30,684 bases of DNA from Soonwooa sp. (GCF_030151385.1 NZ_JASLDS010000020.1:1-30684); one strand, 5' to 3'. Shown: positions 1-9,323, numbered from the stretch's first letter. The notes: a model not told the origin generated them from the letters alone. A program made the numbers and translations.

Positions 1-49
1 GGACACATGGATTTTCAATCCATTGCTCTACCAACTGAGCTAAGAAACC
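1..49 (-). tRNA. tRNA-Phe (GAA), 3' part cut by window edge
   Basis: On the minus strand the acceptor 5' strand GGTTTCT (43-49) is followed by a normal D arm (GCTC...GAGC) and an anticodon arm ATGGA-TTGAAAA-TCCAT. The anticodon GAA is at 14-16 and reads Phe codons. The variable loop begins, but the T arm and 3' acceptor strand lie outside the window. A strong promoter lies about 40 bp upstream. Confidence 0.93.
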
Positions 50-89
50 TTTTTTACTAAGAGCAACTGTTTCGTTGTTTTCAGTGGTG

Positions 90-120
90 CAAAGGTATAA
101 TGTTTTACTATACGGCGCAA
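90..120 (-). promoter_or_regulatory. Promoter of the tRNA-Phe gene
   Basis: Read on the minus strand, TTG (118-120) is followed after 20 bp by TACCTTTG (90-97). This is a perfect fit to the Bacteroidetes primary sigma factor pattern (TTG, about 20 bp, TAnnTTTG). Transcription should start some 35 bp before the mature tRNA 5' end. It is the best promoter match in the window. Confidence 0.75.
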
Positions 121-156
121 GTCTTTTTTAAACTTTTTTTATAAAAAACACCGACA

Positions 157-2001
157 TCACTGATTATCAGGCGATTTTTTTTCAGTTTCATTTTTTAAGA
201 AAGCACTCATTTCTTCCAAAACTGGTCGAATAGTATCTTCCGGAAGCTCACTAATTCTGATATACATCAAACCATCTATCGCGTCATTAAAGTTAGGATC
301 AACATTAAAGGCAATCACTTTTGCGTTCTGCTTGATATATTTTTTGATTAAAACAGGTAAACGAAGCTCAGGTTCGAGGTCATCGATGATTTTATCCAAC
401 TTGTTAAGGTCAGCATCCATATCTTCGAAAAACAAAGCTTTATCGCGCTCTTTTAGAATAACTTTATAATCATTCTTCGGATGAACATATTGCGCTACCG
501 CAGAATCGAAATAATGCGAACGCATAAACTCAATCATCAGAGATTTCGAAAACTCCGAAAACTTATTACTGATACTAACGCCACCCATCAAGAATTTATG
601 TTCAGGATTTCTTAAGCAAACATGTACAATTCCTCTCCACAGTAAGAATAACGGAAACGGCTTTTGCTGATATTCAGAAGAAATATAGGCGCGCCCCATT
701 TCGATAACTTTGCGGAAGAACGGTTGCAACTCTTGGTCATATTCGAACAACGAACTGGTGTAGAAGCCGTCTATTCCGTACTTCTTCATCACTTCAACAC
801 CCAAAGCCATACGATAAGCACCCACCAATTTTCTGTTGGCATTATCCCACAAAAATAGATGGTGATAATGTTTATCATACTCATCTAAGTCAAAAGGAAG
901 ATTGGTTCCTTCACCTATTTTACGGAAAGTCAACTCACGCTGACGACCGATTTCACGCATAATATTGGGAATCTCCTCATATTTTGTGAAAAACATATCA
1001 TAATCGCTGTACGAAAACAAATGCTTTTTATCGTCCTTTTTTAGCAATTCAATTTCTGCCAAAATATCTTCTTCAGGCGTTTCGTCAATAATATTCTGAA
1101 CGATATTTTGTTGTTTCGACAATGGAAGTTTTAAAGACAAATTTGGGATCATCAAAGTCTCAGCAATACTTTTTCTTTTATCATAATAAGACTTCAGCAT
1201 ATAGACTTTCTTTTTTAGAAAATCGCCCAATTCTTCGATGTTTTCTTCCTCATCCATTTGCTTCACCGAAATAGGCTTCCCAATTCTTATTCTAATTGGA
1301 TTATCCCTTTTCTTCATCATTTCTGATGGCAGCAACATCGTTTGCAAATCAGGATGAAGCTTCGCCATATTGTAGAACATTCGGCTGTTACGCGCATGGA
1401 AATACATTGGCACAACTGGGACTCTAGCCTTTTTAATAAGCTTTAGCGCAGGCGTTTCCCAAGCTTTGTCCATTACCTCATTGTACTCGTTATTCTTGTT
1501 TGAAACTTCTCCCGCCGGAAAAATCCCAATACAACCACCTTCTTGCAAATGCTTCAAAGTTTCGCGCATGCCAGCACTACTACTGTAGGCCTCTTTGCGC
1601 CCTTCAAAAGGATTAACTGCAATAACATAAGGTGCCATTGGTTTTATCTTTTCCAAAAGGAAATTGCCCATTATTTTGAAATCCGGACGTATACTGGACA
1701 AAATCTTGCACATCAATACACCATCAATACCGCCAAGCGGATGATTGGACACCAAAATAAATGGTCCCGTTTTCGGAATTTTTGCTAAATCTTCTTCGAA
1801 GACTACATATTTTAGGTCAAGCTCCTTAACAAAACCCGTGAAAAAATCCTGACCTTCTTTATCTTTTAGTTTATCATAAAGTTTATTAACTTCATTTATT
1901 TTTGCTAAACCTAGAATAGAAGAAGCGATTGGATTCTTTAGAAATCCGAATTTGTTAAGACCTGCTGCCTTTATTAAATCTTCTTTAGAAATTAAACTCA
2001 T
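157..2001 (-). CDS. Bifunctional acyltransferase (PlsC-type plus OlsB/GNAT-type), OlsF-like
   Basis: The 614-residue protein has two domains. Residues about 60-290 are a PlsC-type acyl-acyl-carrier/phospholipid acyltransferase, with VSNHPLGGIDG around H87 and D93 and FPAGE at 161-165. Residues about 320-540 look like the OlsB/hemolysin-related GNAT domain (RELTFRKIGEG, DLDEYDKHYHHL, GAYRM, EMGRAYIS). This order matches OlsF, which in Flavobacterium and Serratia makes ornithine lipid by itself: the C-terminal part N-acylates ornithine and the N-terminal part O-acylates the product. I infer the same role here; another aminolipid is possible. The gap between the catalytic His and Asp is five residues rather than the classic four. 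The gene starts one base after the aspartate kinase stop, so the two are probably co-transcribed and coupled. Confidence 0.8.
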   Translation of the reverse strand: MSLISKEDLIKAAGLNKFGFLKNPIASSILGLAKINEVNKLYDKLKDKEGQDFFTGFVKELDLKYVVFEEDLAKIPKTGPFILVSNHPLGGIDGVLMCKILSSIRPDFKIMGNFLLEKIKPMAPYVIAVNPFEGRKEAYSSSAGMRETLKHLQEGGCIGIFPAGEVSNKNNEYNEVMDKAWETPALKLIKKARVPVVPMYFHARNSRMFYNMAKLHPDLQTMLLPSEMMKKRDNPIRIRIGKPISVKQMDEEENIEELGDFLKKKVYMLKSYYDKRKSIAETLMIPNLSLKLPLSKQQNIVQNIIDETPEEDILAEIELLKKDDKKHLFSYSDYDMFFTKYEEIPNIMREIGRQRELTFRKIGEGTNLPFDLDEYDKHYHHLFLWDNANRKLVGAYRMALGVEVMKKYGIDGFYTSSLFEYDQELQPFFRKVIEMGRAYISSEYQQKPFPLFLLWRGIVHVCLRNPEHKFLMGGVSISNKFSEFSKSLMIEFMRSHYFDSAVAQYVHPKNDYKVILKERDKALFFEDMDADLNKLDKIIDDLEPELRLPVLIKKYIKQNAKVIAFNVDPNFNDAIDGLMYIRISELPEDTIRPVLEEMSAFLKNETEKKSPDNQ

Positions 2002-2002
2002 G

Positions 2003-3241
2003 TTATTGGATTACCATTTGTAAAGTATTCTTGGACAATTGCTCCAATAGCACTTTTTTATCTTTATAAAATTTATCTAGTTCGTCAATTTTTGCATTTC
2101 TCACCGTAAACAAAGACACTTCTTTAATCAAATTTGTACTAAATCCGTTTTGCAAATCTTGTACAAACTCATCGATATGTCCAAATTTATCCTCCAAACA
2201 TAACTCTAACGAAATTGCAGAGTTTTGCATCAACGACACTTTGATATTATATTTTAAAAGTAGCGAAAAAATTTCTTTCATGTGGTTTTCTGCGATAAAA
2301 GAAAAATCTCGTGTATCTACTGTTAAATAATATTGTTCTTTTTTAAGTATATACGACTCCAAGTATTGATTATCACTAGCATTTCCAACTTTGGTTCCGG
2401 CTTTTGATGGATCAATAAAGGACTTCACAAAAAACGGAATATTCTTTTGTTTAAGTGGCTGCAAAGTCTTCGGGTGAATAACCGATGCACCATAATAAGC
2501 CATTTCAATGGCTTCTTCGTAAGAAATGCTATCCAACAATTCCACATCATCAAAAATGCGTGGATCCCCTGTCATAACGCCTGGAACATCTTTCCAAATC
2601 GTCATTTCGGAAGCATCAAAACCAAATGCAAAAATCGCCGCCGAATAATCGGAACCTTCACGGCCTAAAGTCACCGTAAAATTATGCTCATCCGAAGCGA
2701 TAAAACCTTGGGTAACATAATTTTTTTCTTTGTTAAGTTTTTGAATATTCTCTTCTGTTTCTTTCCAATTGACAACACCTTCACGATAAGTATTATCTGT
2801 TTTGATATAGTCGCGAGAGTCTAGCCAAACATTCTCAAACTGCGATTCGTTCAGGAATTCGCTAACGATTTTCGAAGAAATCATCTCACCACAACTGACA
2901 ACTTGGTCATACACAAAGTTATAATTCGGTGATTTATTACGTCTCAAAAACGAATCGATATCATCAAAAAACAAATTGATTTCTGCATACACAGGATGTT
3001 CTTCTTGGAAAAGCCCTTTTGCAATATCAATATGAAATTGTTTTATTTTCTGAATTTCTTCCTGATAATCCTTCTTCGCAAAATAATCTGCCACTACTTT
3101 TTCTAAAGCATTGGTCGTTTTTCCCATTGCCGAAACAACCATCAAACAATTTCTGAATCCCTGATTTCCCAAAACCAAGGCTACGTTTTTCACACTTTCT
3201 GCATCTTTTACAGATGCACCACCGAATTTGAATACCTTCAC
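2003..3241 (-). CDS. lysC: Aspartate kinase (monofunctional, with C-terminal ACT region)
   Basis: This enzyme phosphorylates aspartate, the first step towards lysine, threonine and methionine. The N-terminal amino-acid kinase domain (about 1-285) shows KFGGASV at 5-11, a GREGSD motif at 193-198, and the VPGVMTGDPR and ASVIHPKTL blocks at 219-260. Residues about 295-412 form the ACT-like regulatory part expected for end-product control. The 412-residue length is normal for a single-function enzyme, and there is no homoserine dehydrogenase domain. The ATG start at 3241 directly precedes the kinase motif. The gene leads a two-gene operon with the acyltransferase and has a reasonable promoter 38 bp upstream. 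Feedback specificity cannot be read from the sequence. Confidence 0.92.
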   Translation of the reverse strand: MKVFKFGGASVKDAESVKNVALVLGNQGFRNCLMVVSAMGKTTNALEKVVADYFAKKDYQEEIQKIKQFHIDIAKGLFQEEHPVYAEINLFFDDIDSFLRRNKSPNYNFVYDQVVSCGEMISSKIVSEFLNESQFENVWLDSRDYIKTDNTYREGVVNWKETEENIQKLNKEKNYVTQGFIASDEHNFTVTLGREGSDYSAAIFAFGFDASEMTIWKDVPGVMTGDPRIFDDVELLDSISYEEAIEMAYYGASVIHPKTLQPLKQKNIPFFVKSFIDPSKAGTKVGNASDNQYLESYILKKEQYYLTVDTRDFSFIAENHMKEIFSLLLKYNIKVSLMQNSAISLELCLEDKFGHIDEFVQDLQNGFSTNLIKEVSLFTVRNAKIDELDKFYKDKKVLLEQLSKNTLQMVIQ

Positions 3242-3278
3242 TTTACTTAGTTTTTCCTTTACTTTTTATTACAATCTC

Positions 3279-3309
3279 CAAAATTATTAATAATGACTGA
3301 TTTACGAAA
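3279..3309 (-). promoter_or_regulatory. Putative lysC-operon promoter
   Basis: On the minus strand TAATTTTG (3279-3286) is a perfect TAnnTTTG box. TTTCG (3305-3309), close to the TTTG upstream element, lies 18 bp before it. The predicted start of transcription leaves a leader of about 30 nt before the lysC ATG. Confidence 0.45.
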
Positions 3310-3526
3310 TAGACTTGTTAACAAATATTAAGATTAAGATAAAAATCAAGTATCTTGAGAAAATCTTAGATTGAGAATCCTTGAGTACCAAAGAATGTGA
3401 TAATTATTACACAATATAAGCTTTTTATCAAAATAATAACACCAAAAAACAAATTAATTTTCCAAATTATTCTTAATAAAATTAAAATTTCCTTAAAATA
3501 AAATCAATAGAATCGTTAAATTTCCT

Positions 3527-3573
3527 TAACTTTAAAAGACTATAGATTTATCGAAAAATTTCTAGTAAATTTG
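3527..3573 (+). promoter_or_regulatory. Candidate fbp promoter boxes
   Basis: There are two candidate -7 boxes on the plus strand: TAACTTTA (3527-3534), preceded by TTTCC, and a perfect TAAATTTG (3566-3573). Neither has a good TTG element about 20 bp upstream. Only one is likely to be used, and the sequence alone does not decide which. Confidence 0.3.
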
Positions 3574-3599
3574 GTCAATTTTCTAATAAACACTAAAAA

Positions 3600-4619
3600 A
3601 TGAGTAAAGAACCATTACAAACCCTAGGCGAATTTATCATCGAGAAACAGGATGATTTTAGATATTCTTCTGGTGAGCTATCTCGACTATTAAGTTGTAT
3701 TCGTATGGCTTCCAAATTGGTAAACCGCGAAGTAAACAAAGCAGGAATCGCTGACATCATCGGGATTGCAGGCAAAGAAAACATACAAGGCGAGCAACAA
3801 CAAAAGTTGGATGTTCTAGCTAACGAAATCTTTATCACGGCGCTTTCTCAAAGAGAAGTGGTTTGTGGAATCGCGTCGGAAGAAAATGATGACTTCATCG
3901 AAATCTCTTGCAAAGGCAACGCACACCTTAGCAAATATGTGGTATTAATCGATCCTTTGGATGGTTCTTCTAACATCGATGTTAACGTTTCTGTTGGGAC
4001 AATTTTCTCTATTTATAGAAGAATTACAAATCCTGGAGATCCAGTGGAACTAAAAGACTTTTTACAAAAAGGCTCTAAACAAGTTGCTGCAGGTTACGTC
4101 GTTTATGGTTCGTCTACAATGATTGTTTACACAACAGGTAACGGTGTTAATGGTTTTACACTAGATCCAGCGATTGGGACGTATTACCTTTCTCATAAGG
4201 ATGTTAAAATCCCAGCAAACGGAAAAATCTACTCTATTAATGAGGGTAACTATGTTAAATTCCCACAAGGCGTTAAAGATTATATCAAATATTGCCAAGA
4301 GGAAGAAGGAGACAGACCTTACACATCGCGCTACATCGGATCTCTAGTATCGGATTTCCACAGAAATATGTTGAAAGGCGGTATCTACATCTACCCTTCT
4401 ACATCGCAATCGCCAAAAGGAAAACTTCGTTTGCTTTACGAATGTAATCCAATGGCAATGTTGGCAGAACAAGCTGGCGGAAAGGCAAGCGACGGATTCA
4501 AAAGAATTTTGGACATCGAGCCAACAGAACTTCACCAACGTGTTCCATTCTTCGCTGGTAGCGCTGCAATGGTAACCAAAGCGGAAGAATTCATGTCAAA
4601 AGCAGTTGATAAAATCTAA
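3600..4619 (+). CDS. fbp: Class I fructose-1,6-bisphosphatase
   Basis: This enzyme hydrolyses fructose 1,6-bisphosphate to fructose 6-phosphate, the committed step of gluconeogenesis. The metal-binding signature DPLDGSSNIDVNVSVG is at residues 118-133, and the upstream acidic pair ASEEND at 92-97 supplies further metal ligands. The LYECNPMAMLAEQAGG block near 280 is typical of the sugar-phosphate site. At 339 residues it has the normal class I length. The ATG at 3600 is the first good start and is preceded by an A-rich leader without a Shine-Dalgarno sequence. menC begins 8 bp after the stop, so the two are likely co-transcribed, although no direct metabolic link is obvious. Confidence 0.95.
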   Translation: MSKEPLQTLGEFIIEKQDDFRYSSGELSRLLSCIRMASKLVNREVNKAGIADIIGIAGKENIQGEQQQKLDVLANEIFITALSQREVVCGIASEENDDFIEISCKGNAHLSKYVVLIDPLDGSSNIDVNVSVGTIFSIYRRITNPGDPVELKDFLQKGSKQVAAGYVVYGSSTMIVYTTGNGVNGFTLDPAIGTYYLSHKDVKIPANGKIYSINEGNYVKFPQGVKDYIKYCQEEEGDRPYTSRYIGSLVSDFHRNMLKGGIYIYPSTSQSPKGKLRLLYECNPMAMLAEQAGGKASDGFKRILDIEPTELHQRVPFFAGSAAMVTKAEEFMSKAVDKI

Positions 4620-4627
4620 AATTTATT

Positions 4628-5635
4628 TTGAAAACAGCACGTTTCGAAAAATACACATTAAACTTCAAACGCCCGAGTGGAACATCTCGCGGCGTTTTGA
4701 ATGTTAAAGAGACCTACTTCATCCACATTGAAGAAGATGGCAAAACAGGAATTGGCGAGGCTAACCTTTTCAAAGGTTTAAGTTTTGATGATGATGACGA
4801 ATATGAAGATGCACTAACTTGGGCTTGTCAAAATGTGAATCTTGGACTAGACCATCTTCGCGAAGAAATGGTGAATCACCCATCGATTATTTTTGGTCTC
4901 GAACAAGCATTTCTAAATCTTGAACATGGCGGAAATATTTATTTCCCAAGTGACTTTACAGAAGTAAAAGATTCAATTCAAATTAATGGATTAATCTGGA
5001 TGGGCGATGTTAATTATATGAAAGAGCAAATTGAAGAAAAGCTTGCTCAAAATTTTCATTGTATTAAACTAAAAATCGGCGTCGATTGGGACAACGAAAA
5101 ACAAGTAATTGCCGAGCTTCGTCAGAATTTCCCCAAAGAAGTCCTAGAACTTCGCGTCGATGCAAATGGTGCTTTTTCTCCAGAGAAAGCAAAAACAGTT
5201 CTCGATGAATTGGCAAATCTTGACATCCATTCTATCGAGCAACCAATCGAAGCTGGAAACTGGAAAGAGATGGCTAAACTTTGTGCCGAAACACCAACGC
5301 CAATTGCGCTTGATGAAGAACTAATTGGGATTCTCAATTACGATTCCAAAGTTGATTTACTAAAAGAAATAAAACCACAATTTATTATTTTAAAACCAAC
5401 TTTAATTGGCGGTTTTTCAGGCAGTGATGAGTGGATAGACCTAGCCGAAAATCAAAATGTCGGTTGGTGGATTACCTCAGCTTTAGAAAGTAACATTGGC
5501 CTCAATGCGATTGCACAATACACTTATCCAAAACAAAGTCAATTACCGCAAGGTTTAGGAACTGGAGGACTTTTCACCAACAATACGCCATCACATTTAG
5601 ATCTAAAAGGCGAACAACTTTGGTATAAAGGCTAA
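4628..5635 (+). CDS. menC: o-Succinylbenzoate synthase (enolase superfamily), TTG start
   Basis: The 335-residue enolase-superfamily protein has a KxK pair (K147, K149), metal ligands D178 (VDAN), E204 (EQP) and D229 (LDEE), and a second catalytic Lys at 256 (KPTLIGG). This is the full active-site set. The ESNIGLNAIAQ block near 288-297 favours o-succinylbenzoate synthase, the dehydration step of menaquinone synthesis. A dipeptide epimerase is the main alternative, because the superfamily is easily confused. The start is TTG at 4628, and the N-terminal strand MKTARFEKYTLNF would be lost with any later start. The gene lies 8 bp behind fbp and has no promoter of its own in the gap. Confidence 0.85.
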   Translation: MKTARFEKYTLNFKRPSGTSRGVLNVKETYFIHIEEDGKTGIGEANLFKGLSFDDDDEYEDALTWACQNVNLGLDHLREEMVNHPSIIFGLEQAFLNLEHGGNIYFPSDFTEVKDSIQINGLIWMGDVNYMKEQIEEKLAQNFHCIKLKIGVDWDNEKQVIAELRQNFPKEVLELRVDANGAFSPEKAKTVLDELANLDIHSIEQPIEAGNWKEMAKLCAETPTPIALDEELIGILNYDSKVDLLKEIKPQFIILKPTLIGGFSGSDEWIDLAENQNVGWWITSALESNIGLNAIAQYTYPKQSQLPQGLGTGGLFTNNTPSHLDLKGEQLWYKG

Positions 5636-5664
5636 GTTTTTTAGTTAAAATAAACTTTAAAACT
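5635..5664. terminator. Weak bidirectional terminator between convergent genes
   Basis: AGTTTT (5635-5640) pairs with AAAACT (5659-5664), with a further imperfect match inside. T-rich stretches lie on both strands. It sits where menC meets the DUF6702 gene and overlaps the end of the latter. The stem is AT-only and imperfect. Confidence 0.3.
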
Positions 5665-6160
5665 GCTGATACAAATAACGATTCGGGAAAGTGAGTTTTT
5701 CGCTTTTCCGATTTCCGTTAACGATAATATGGATAATATTGAGTTGATCGTCAAATAAATTGTACAACATACTCACTGAAGTTTCCACTTTTTTGGGTTG
5801 ATTGACAACATCAGTTTCCAAGAAGACATTGACACTTTCGTTATCCTCTTCAAATCCTAAATAATTAATTTTCACAAACTGATTATTGACTTTTAGCCTC
5901 ATGTATTCTGCACAATAATTTTTCATTGCTTCATTGATGACATCGTGACTTTTTGCATCCAAAAACTTTAAAGATTTTGGATACTTTTTATTAAGCGCAT
6001 TTTCCATATCATCCAAAAAGAACTTTGCCGAAATCTCAAAAGTTTTACTTTTTTGATTATAATTAAATTCCACCGAACCAACATGATAAGGATGCGCATT
6101 TTCCTTAAACGAAGAAAACGCAAAACATACAAGCATTAAAAACAGAAAAAATCTTTTCAA
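5657..6160 (-). CDS. Exported DUF6702 family protein
   Basis: The 167-residue protein starts with a signal peptide (MKRFFLFLMLVCFAFSSF) and continues with HPYHVGSVEFNYNQ, a beginning typical of the DUF6702 family as I know it. No lipobox Cys sits at the cleavage region, so it is probably a soluble periplasmic protein. No catalytic motif is visible. It is divergent from a HupE/UreJ membrane protein and close to an M1 peptidase. I recall this neighbourhood in other flavobacteria, which hints at a shared role, possibly with metals through HupE/UreJ. That link is inference. Confidence 0.75.
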   Translation of the reverse strand: MKRFFLFLMLVCFAFSSFKENAHPYHVGSVEFNYNQKSKTFEISAKFFLDDMENALNKKYPKSLKFLDAKSHDVINEAMKNYCAEYMRLKVNNQFVKINYLGFEEDNESVNVFLETDVVNQPKKVETSVSMLYNLFDDQLNIIHIIVNGNRKSEKLTFPNRYLYQQF

Positions 6161-6211
6161 AAGCCTTTATTTAACAATGATTAAACAGAGTTTTAGATTA
6201 CAAAAACTTTT

Positions 6212-6219
6212 CAAAGTTA
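6212..6219 (-). promoter_or_regulatory. Putative -7 box for the DUF6702 gene
   Basis: On the minus strand TAACTTTG is a perfect TAnnTTTG match about 50 bp before the ATG. No convincing TTG element lies at the usual distance upstream. Confidence 0.35.
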
Positions 6220-6258
6220 ATTAAAAATTGTATTATCGCATTTGCTAAAAAATAAAGA

Positions 6259-6837
6259 ATGCAAGATTTTCTATTCTACCTCAAGCTTGGCTGGGAACAC
6301 ATTATTTCGCTAGATGCACTTGACCATCAACTCTTCGTTTTGGCTTTGGTTGCCGTCTATTCTTACAAAGATTGGAAGAAAATTTTAGTCTTGGTAACTG
6401 CTTTCACCATTGGACATTCGGTGACATTGGCGTTAAGTGTTTTTAATTTATTAAAAGTACCATCCAATTGGGTCGAATTTTTAATTCCGTTAACCATCGC
6501 CATTACTGCTTTAGACAATATTCTGATGCGAAACAATCAAAAAAGCCTTATGAAGATGAATTATTATTTGGCGTTATTTTTCGGTTTAATTCATGGGATG
6601 GGATTTGCAAACACAGCACGAATGATGTTGGCAAAAGAGCAAAGCATTTTTGTACCGCTTTTAGGATTTAATCTTGGTTTGGAGCTTGGTCAAATCGTCG
6701 TTGTTTTTGCGATTCTGATAGTGCTTTTTATATTGTTAAACATCTTCAAAGTCAATAGAAAAGACTGGATTATGTTTGCTTCGTCTGGCGTATTTGCTTT
6801 AGCCTTGCAAATGACTTTAGAGAGAATTCCTTTTTAA
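6259..6837 (+). CDS. HupE/UreJ family membrane protein
   Basis: The protein has 192 residues with five or six membrane helices. His-containing helix motifs typical of the HupE/UreJ family are seen: WEHIISLDALDHQLFVLAL near 13-31, FTIGHSVTLAL near 50-60 and GLIHGMGFA near 113-121. Family members are linked with nickel/cobalt delivery in hydrogenase and urease clusters. In Bacteroidetes they occur without those enzymes, and their substrate is not known. None of those enzymes is seen in this window. The ATG at 6259 follows an A-rich leader. The next gene starts 69 bp downstream. Confidence 0.82.
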   Translation: MQDFLFYLKLGWEHIISLDALDHQLFVLALVAVYSYKDWKKILVLVTAFTIGHSVTLALSVFNLLKVPSNWVEFLIPLTIAITALDNILMRNNQKSLMKMNYYLALFFGLIHGMGFANTARMMLAKEQSIFVPLLGFNLGLELGQIVVVFAILIVLFILLNIFKVNRKDWIMFASSGVFALALQMTLERIPF

Positions 6838-6906
6838 GAAGTAGTGAAACACCAACTTTTCCTTAACTTCGTTTAATTAATTATAAAAATAATCTTCTTT
6901 AGAAAG

Positions 6907-9279
6907 ATGAAAATCAAAATATCAGCCTTAGCATTAAGTTTGTCCGTAACGTTTTTTGCACAGAATATTCAGAATAATCCTGGTAGCAACCATGCCAACA
7001 AATTTGAGCAGTTGGGAACAATACTTCCTACACCAAATTCTTACAGGACTGCCTCAGGAGCGCCTGGACATGCTTATTGGCAAAATCGTGCTGATTATGA
7101 TATTAGCGCTTATCTAGATGAAGATAAAAGAAATCTGCGCGGCTCCGAAACAGTAACTTACACCAACAATTCGCCTGACGATTTGGATTACATTTGGTTG
7201 CAATTGGACGAAAACGAACATTCGACGATTAACAATGCTAATTATCAGTTTTCATCAACGATTCCGAAAACAACAACTATTGACAAAGTAAGCATTACAG
7301 AACTGCCTGCTAAAGACAATTCTTATGGTGTTAACTTAACAAAAGTTACTGATGCGTCAGGGAAAAATCTGAATTATGTGGTTAACAAAACCATGATGAA
7401 AATTGATCTTCCAAAAACACTGAAAAAAGGAGAATCTTTCACTTTTAAAATTGATTGGAATTACAATATCTCTGACAGAATGACTATGGGTGGTCGCGGT
7501 GGCTACGAGTTTTTCCCAGAAGATGGCAACGACCTTTACACCATCACGCAGTGGTTTCCGAGACTTTGCGTGTACAGCGATTTCCATGGATGGCAAAACC
7601 ATCAATTCACAGGACGAGGCGAGTTTGCCTTGGTTTTCGGAAATTATAAAGTAAGTATTAATGTCCCTGCAGATCATATCGTAGGCGCAACTGGTGAAGG
7701 AAAAAATTATGATAAAGTCTTAACGGCGGTACAATATTCTAGATATCAACAAGCCAAAACAGCAAAAGAGCCAATTGAAATTGTAACTTTAGAAGAAGCC
7801 AAAAAAGCTGAAAAGTCAAAATCTAAAGATCGTAAAACTTGGATTTTTGAAGCTAAGGATGTACGAGATTTTGCTTGGACTTCTTCACGAAAATTTGTTT
7901 GGGACGGGATGAATGTTAATATTCCCGAAAACAATAACAACGTTATGGCGATGAGTCTTTACGGCAAAGAAGCCTACGGACTGTACAGAAAATATTCGAC
8001 GAAAGCGGTTGCTCACACCATCAAAACTTATTCGGAATTTACAATTCCCTACCCTTATCCAGTAGCGCAATCTGTGGAAGCAGCAAATGGTATGGAATAT
8101 CCGATGATTTGCTTCAACTATGGAAGAACCGAAAAAGATGGCACTTATTCCGAAGCGACTAAAAATGGAATGATTGGTGTTGTTATCCATGAAGTTGGAC
8201 ACAACTTTTTCCCAATGATTGTAAATTCCGATGAGAGACAATGGAGCTGGATGGACGAAGGTCTTAACAGTTTTGTTCAGTTTTTAACAGAAAGCAAATG
8301 GGATAACAAATTCCCATCTAGACGTGGTCCAGCAGACAAAATTGTTGATTATATGAAGTTGCCCAAAGATCAATTGGAGCCCATTATGACCAACTCCGAA
8401 AACATCGCGCAATTTGGACCAAATGCTTACGCCAAACCTGCAACTGGACTCAATATCCTTCGAGAAACAATTATGGGACGCGACTTATTTGATCAAGCAT
8501 TTAAAACCTATGCTAAACGATGGGCGTTCCGTCATCCAGAACCTGCAGATTTTTTCAGAACGATGGAAGATGCTAGTGGCGAAGATTTGGATTGGTTTTG
8601 GAGAGGTTGGTTCTATGGTACAGATCCTGTCGATATCGCTTTAACAAAAGTGACCATCGCAAAACCTGATCTCAATGCGCAACCAAAAAACATGGAATTT
8701 AGCTATAAAATTGATCCAACAGCAGAAGATAATGTTAATGACATCTCGAAATCGAGAGAACGTGATGCCAAAACCAAATTTGCAGTTGACCAAGATAAAG
8801 ATTTACAAGACTTCTATTATCGTTATGCTCGTGGACAAGAAAAACTTGATCTAAATAAAAACTACGTTACCAACGAAACGGACTTTACCGCTTTATCAAA
8901 AGACGAACAAAACAAACTAAAAAACATGACGGCTTACCAACTCGATTTCGAAAATAAAGGCGGAATGGTGATGCCAATTATTTTGGAATTCACTTTTGAA
9001 GATGGTAGCAAATTGTCGGATAATATCCCAGCACAAATCTGGCGACATAACGAACAAAAGGTATCTAAAACTTATTATTTTGATAAAGTTTTAAAATCCG
9101 TACAACTCGATCCACGTAAACAGACCGCGGACATCGATACTTCTAATAACTTTTGGTCCGCTAATGTGACAAGCCTTAATCCCGAAAACAAATTTGAAGT
9201 TTTCAAACAAAAGCAAGCTTCAGCGCGTGGCGCTTCCAATGGAAGACTCAACCCAATGCAAGCAGCTGGCAAAAAATAA
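6907..9279 (+). CDS. Exported M1 family zinc metallopeptidase
   Basis: The 790-residue protein begins with a signal peptide (MKIKISALALSLSVTFFAQ). The zinc site is intact: H428-E429-V-G-H432 and, 18 residues after the second His, E451 (WMDEG). A GMEYP block upstream of it corresponds to the GxMEN substrate-binding loop of M1 aminopeptidases. The N-terminal beta-rich domain (about 60-300) and the region after 600 fit the M1 layout. No T9SS sorting domain is visible at the C-terminus (it ends MQAAGKK), so a periplasmic location is likely. The protein is expected to trim peptides; which peptides cannot be said. A possible -7 box (TAACTTCG, one mismatch) lies at 6864. A strong terminator follows the stop. 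Confidence 0.9.
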   Translation: MKIKISALALSLSVTFFAQNIQNNPGSNHANKFEQLGTILPTPNSYRTASGAPGHAYWQNRADYDISAYLDEDKRNLRGSETVTYTNNSPDDLDYIWLQLDENEHSTINNANYQFSSTIPKTTTIDKVSITELPAKDNSYGVNLTKVTDASGKNLNYVVNKTMMKIDLPKTLKKGESFTFKIDWNYNISDRMTMGGRGGYEFFPEDGNDLYTITQWFPRLCVYSDFHGWQNHQFTGRGEFALVFGNYKVSINVPADHIVGATGEGKNYDKVLTAVQYSRYQQAKTAKEPIEIVTLEEAKKAEKSKSKDRKTWIFEAKDVRDFAWTSSRKFVWDGMNVNIPENNNNVMAMSLYGKEAYGLYRKYSTKAVAHTIKTYSEFTIPYPYPVAQSVEAANGMEYPMICFNYGRTEKDGTYSEATKNGMIGVVIHEVGHNFFPMIVNSDERQWSWMDEGLNSFVQFLTESKWDNKFPSRRGPADKIVDYMKLPKDQLEPIMTNSENIAQFGPNAYAKPATGLNILRETIMGRDLFDQAFKTYAKRWAFRHPEPADFFRTMEDASGEDLDWFWRGWFYGTDPVDIALTKVTIAKPDLNAQPKNMEFSYKIDPTAEDNVNDISKSRERDAKTKFAVDQDKDLQDFYYRYARGQEKLDLNKNYVTNETDFTALSKDEQNKLKNMTAYQLDFENKGGMVMPIILEFTFEDGSKLSDNIPAQIWRHNEQKVSKTYYFDKVLKSVQLDPRKQTADIDTSNNFWSANVTSLNPENKFEVFKQKQASARGASNGRLNPMQAAGKK

Positions 9280-9280
9280 C

Positions 9281-9312
9281 AAAAAAGCGTTCTTTAATAA
9301 GAGCGCTTTTTT
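9281..9312. terminator. Bidirectional terminator
   Basis: GCGTTCTT and AAGAGCGC form an 8-bp stem with one G-U pair around the loop TAAT. An A run precedes it and a T run follows. It serves the M1 peptidase gene and, read in reverse, the convergent gene that ends at 9324. Confidence 0.85.
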
Positions 9313-9323
9313 ATGTTTTCAGT

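Larger units (their letters stand above)
3242..3599. other. Divergent intergenic region between lysC and fbp
   Basis: This 358-bp, very AT-rich spacer holds outward promoters for both neighbours. I see no ORF, RNA gene or repeat family in it. The phrase TTTCCTTAA occurs twice (near 3488 and 3521), which may be part of flavobacterial promoter architecture. No clear riboswitch fold was recognised, although lysine riboswitches do occur before lysC genes in other phyla. Confidence 0.5.
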
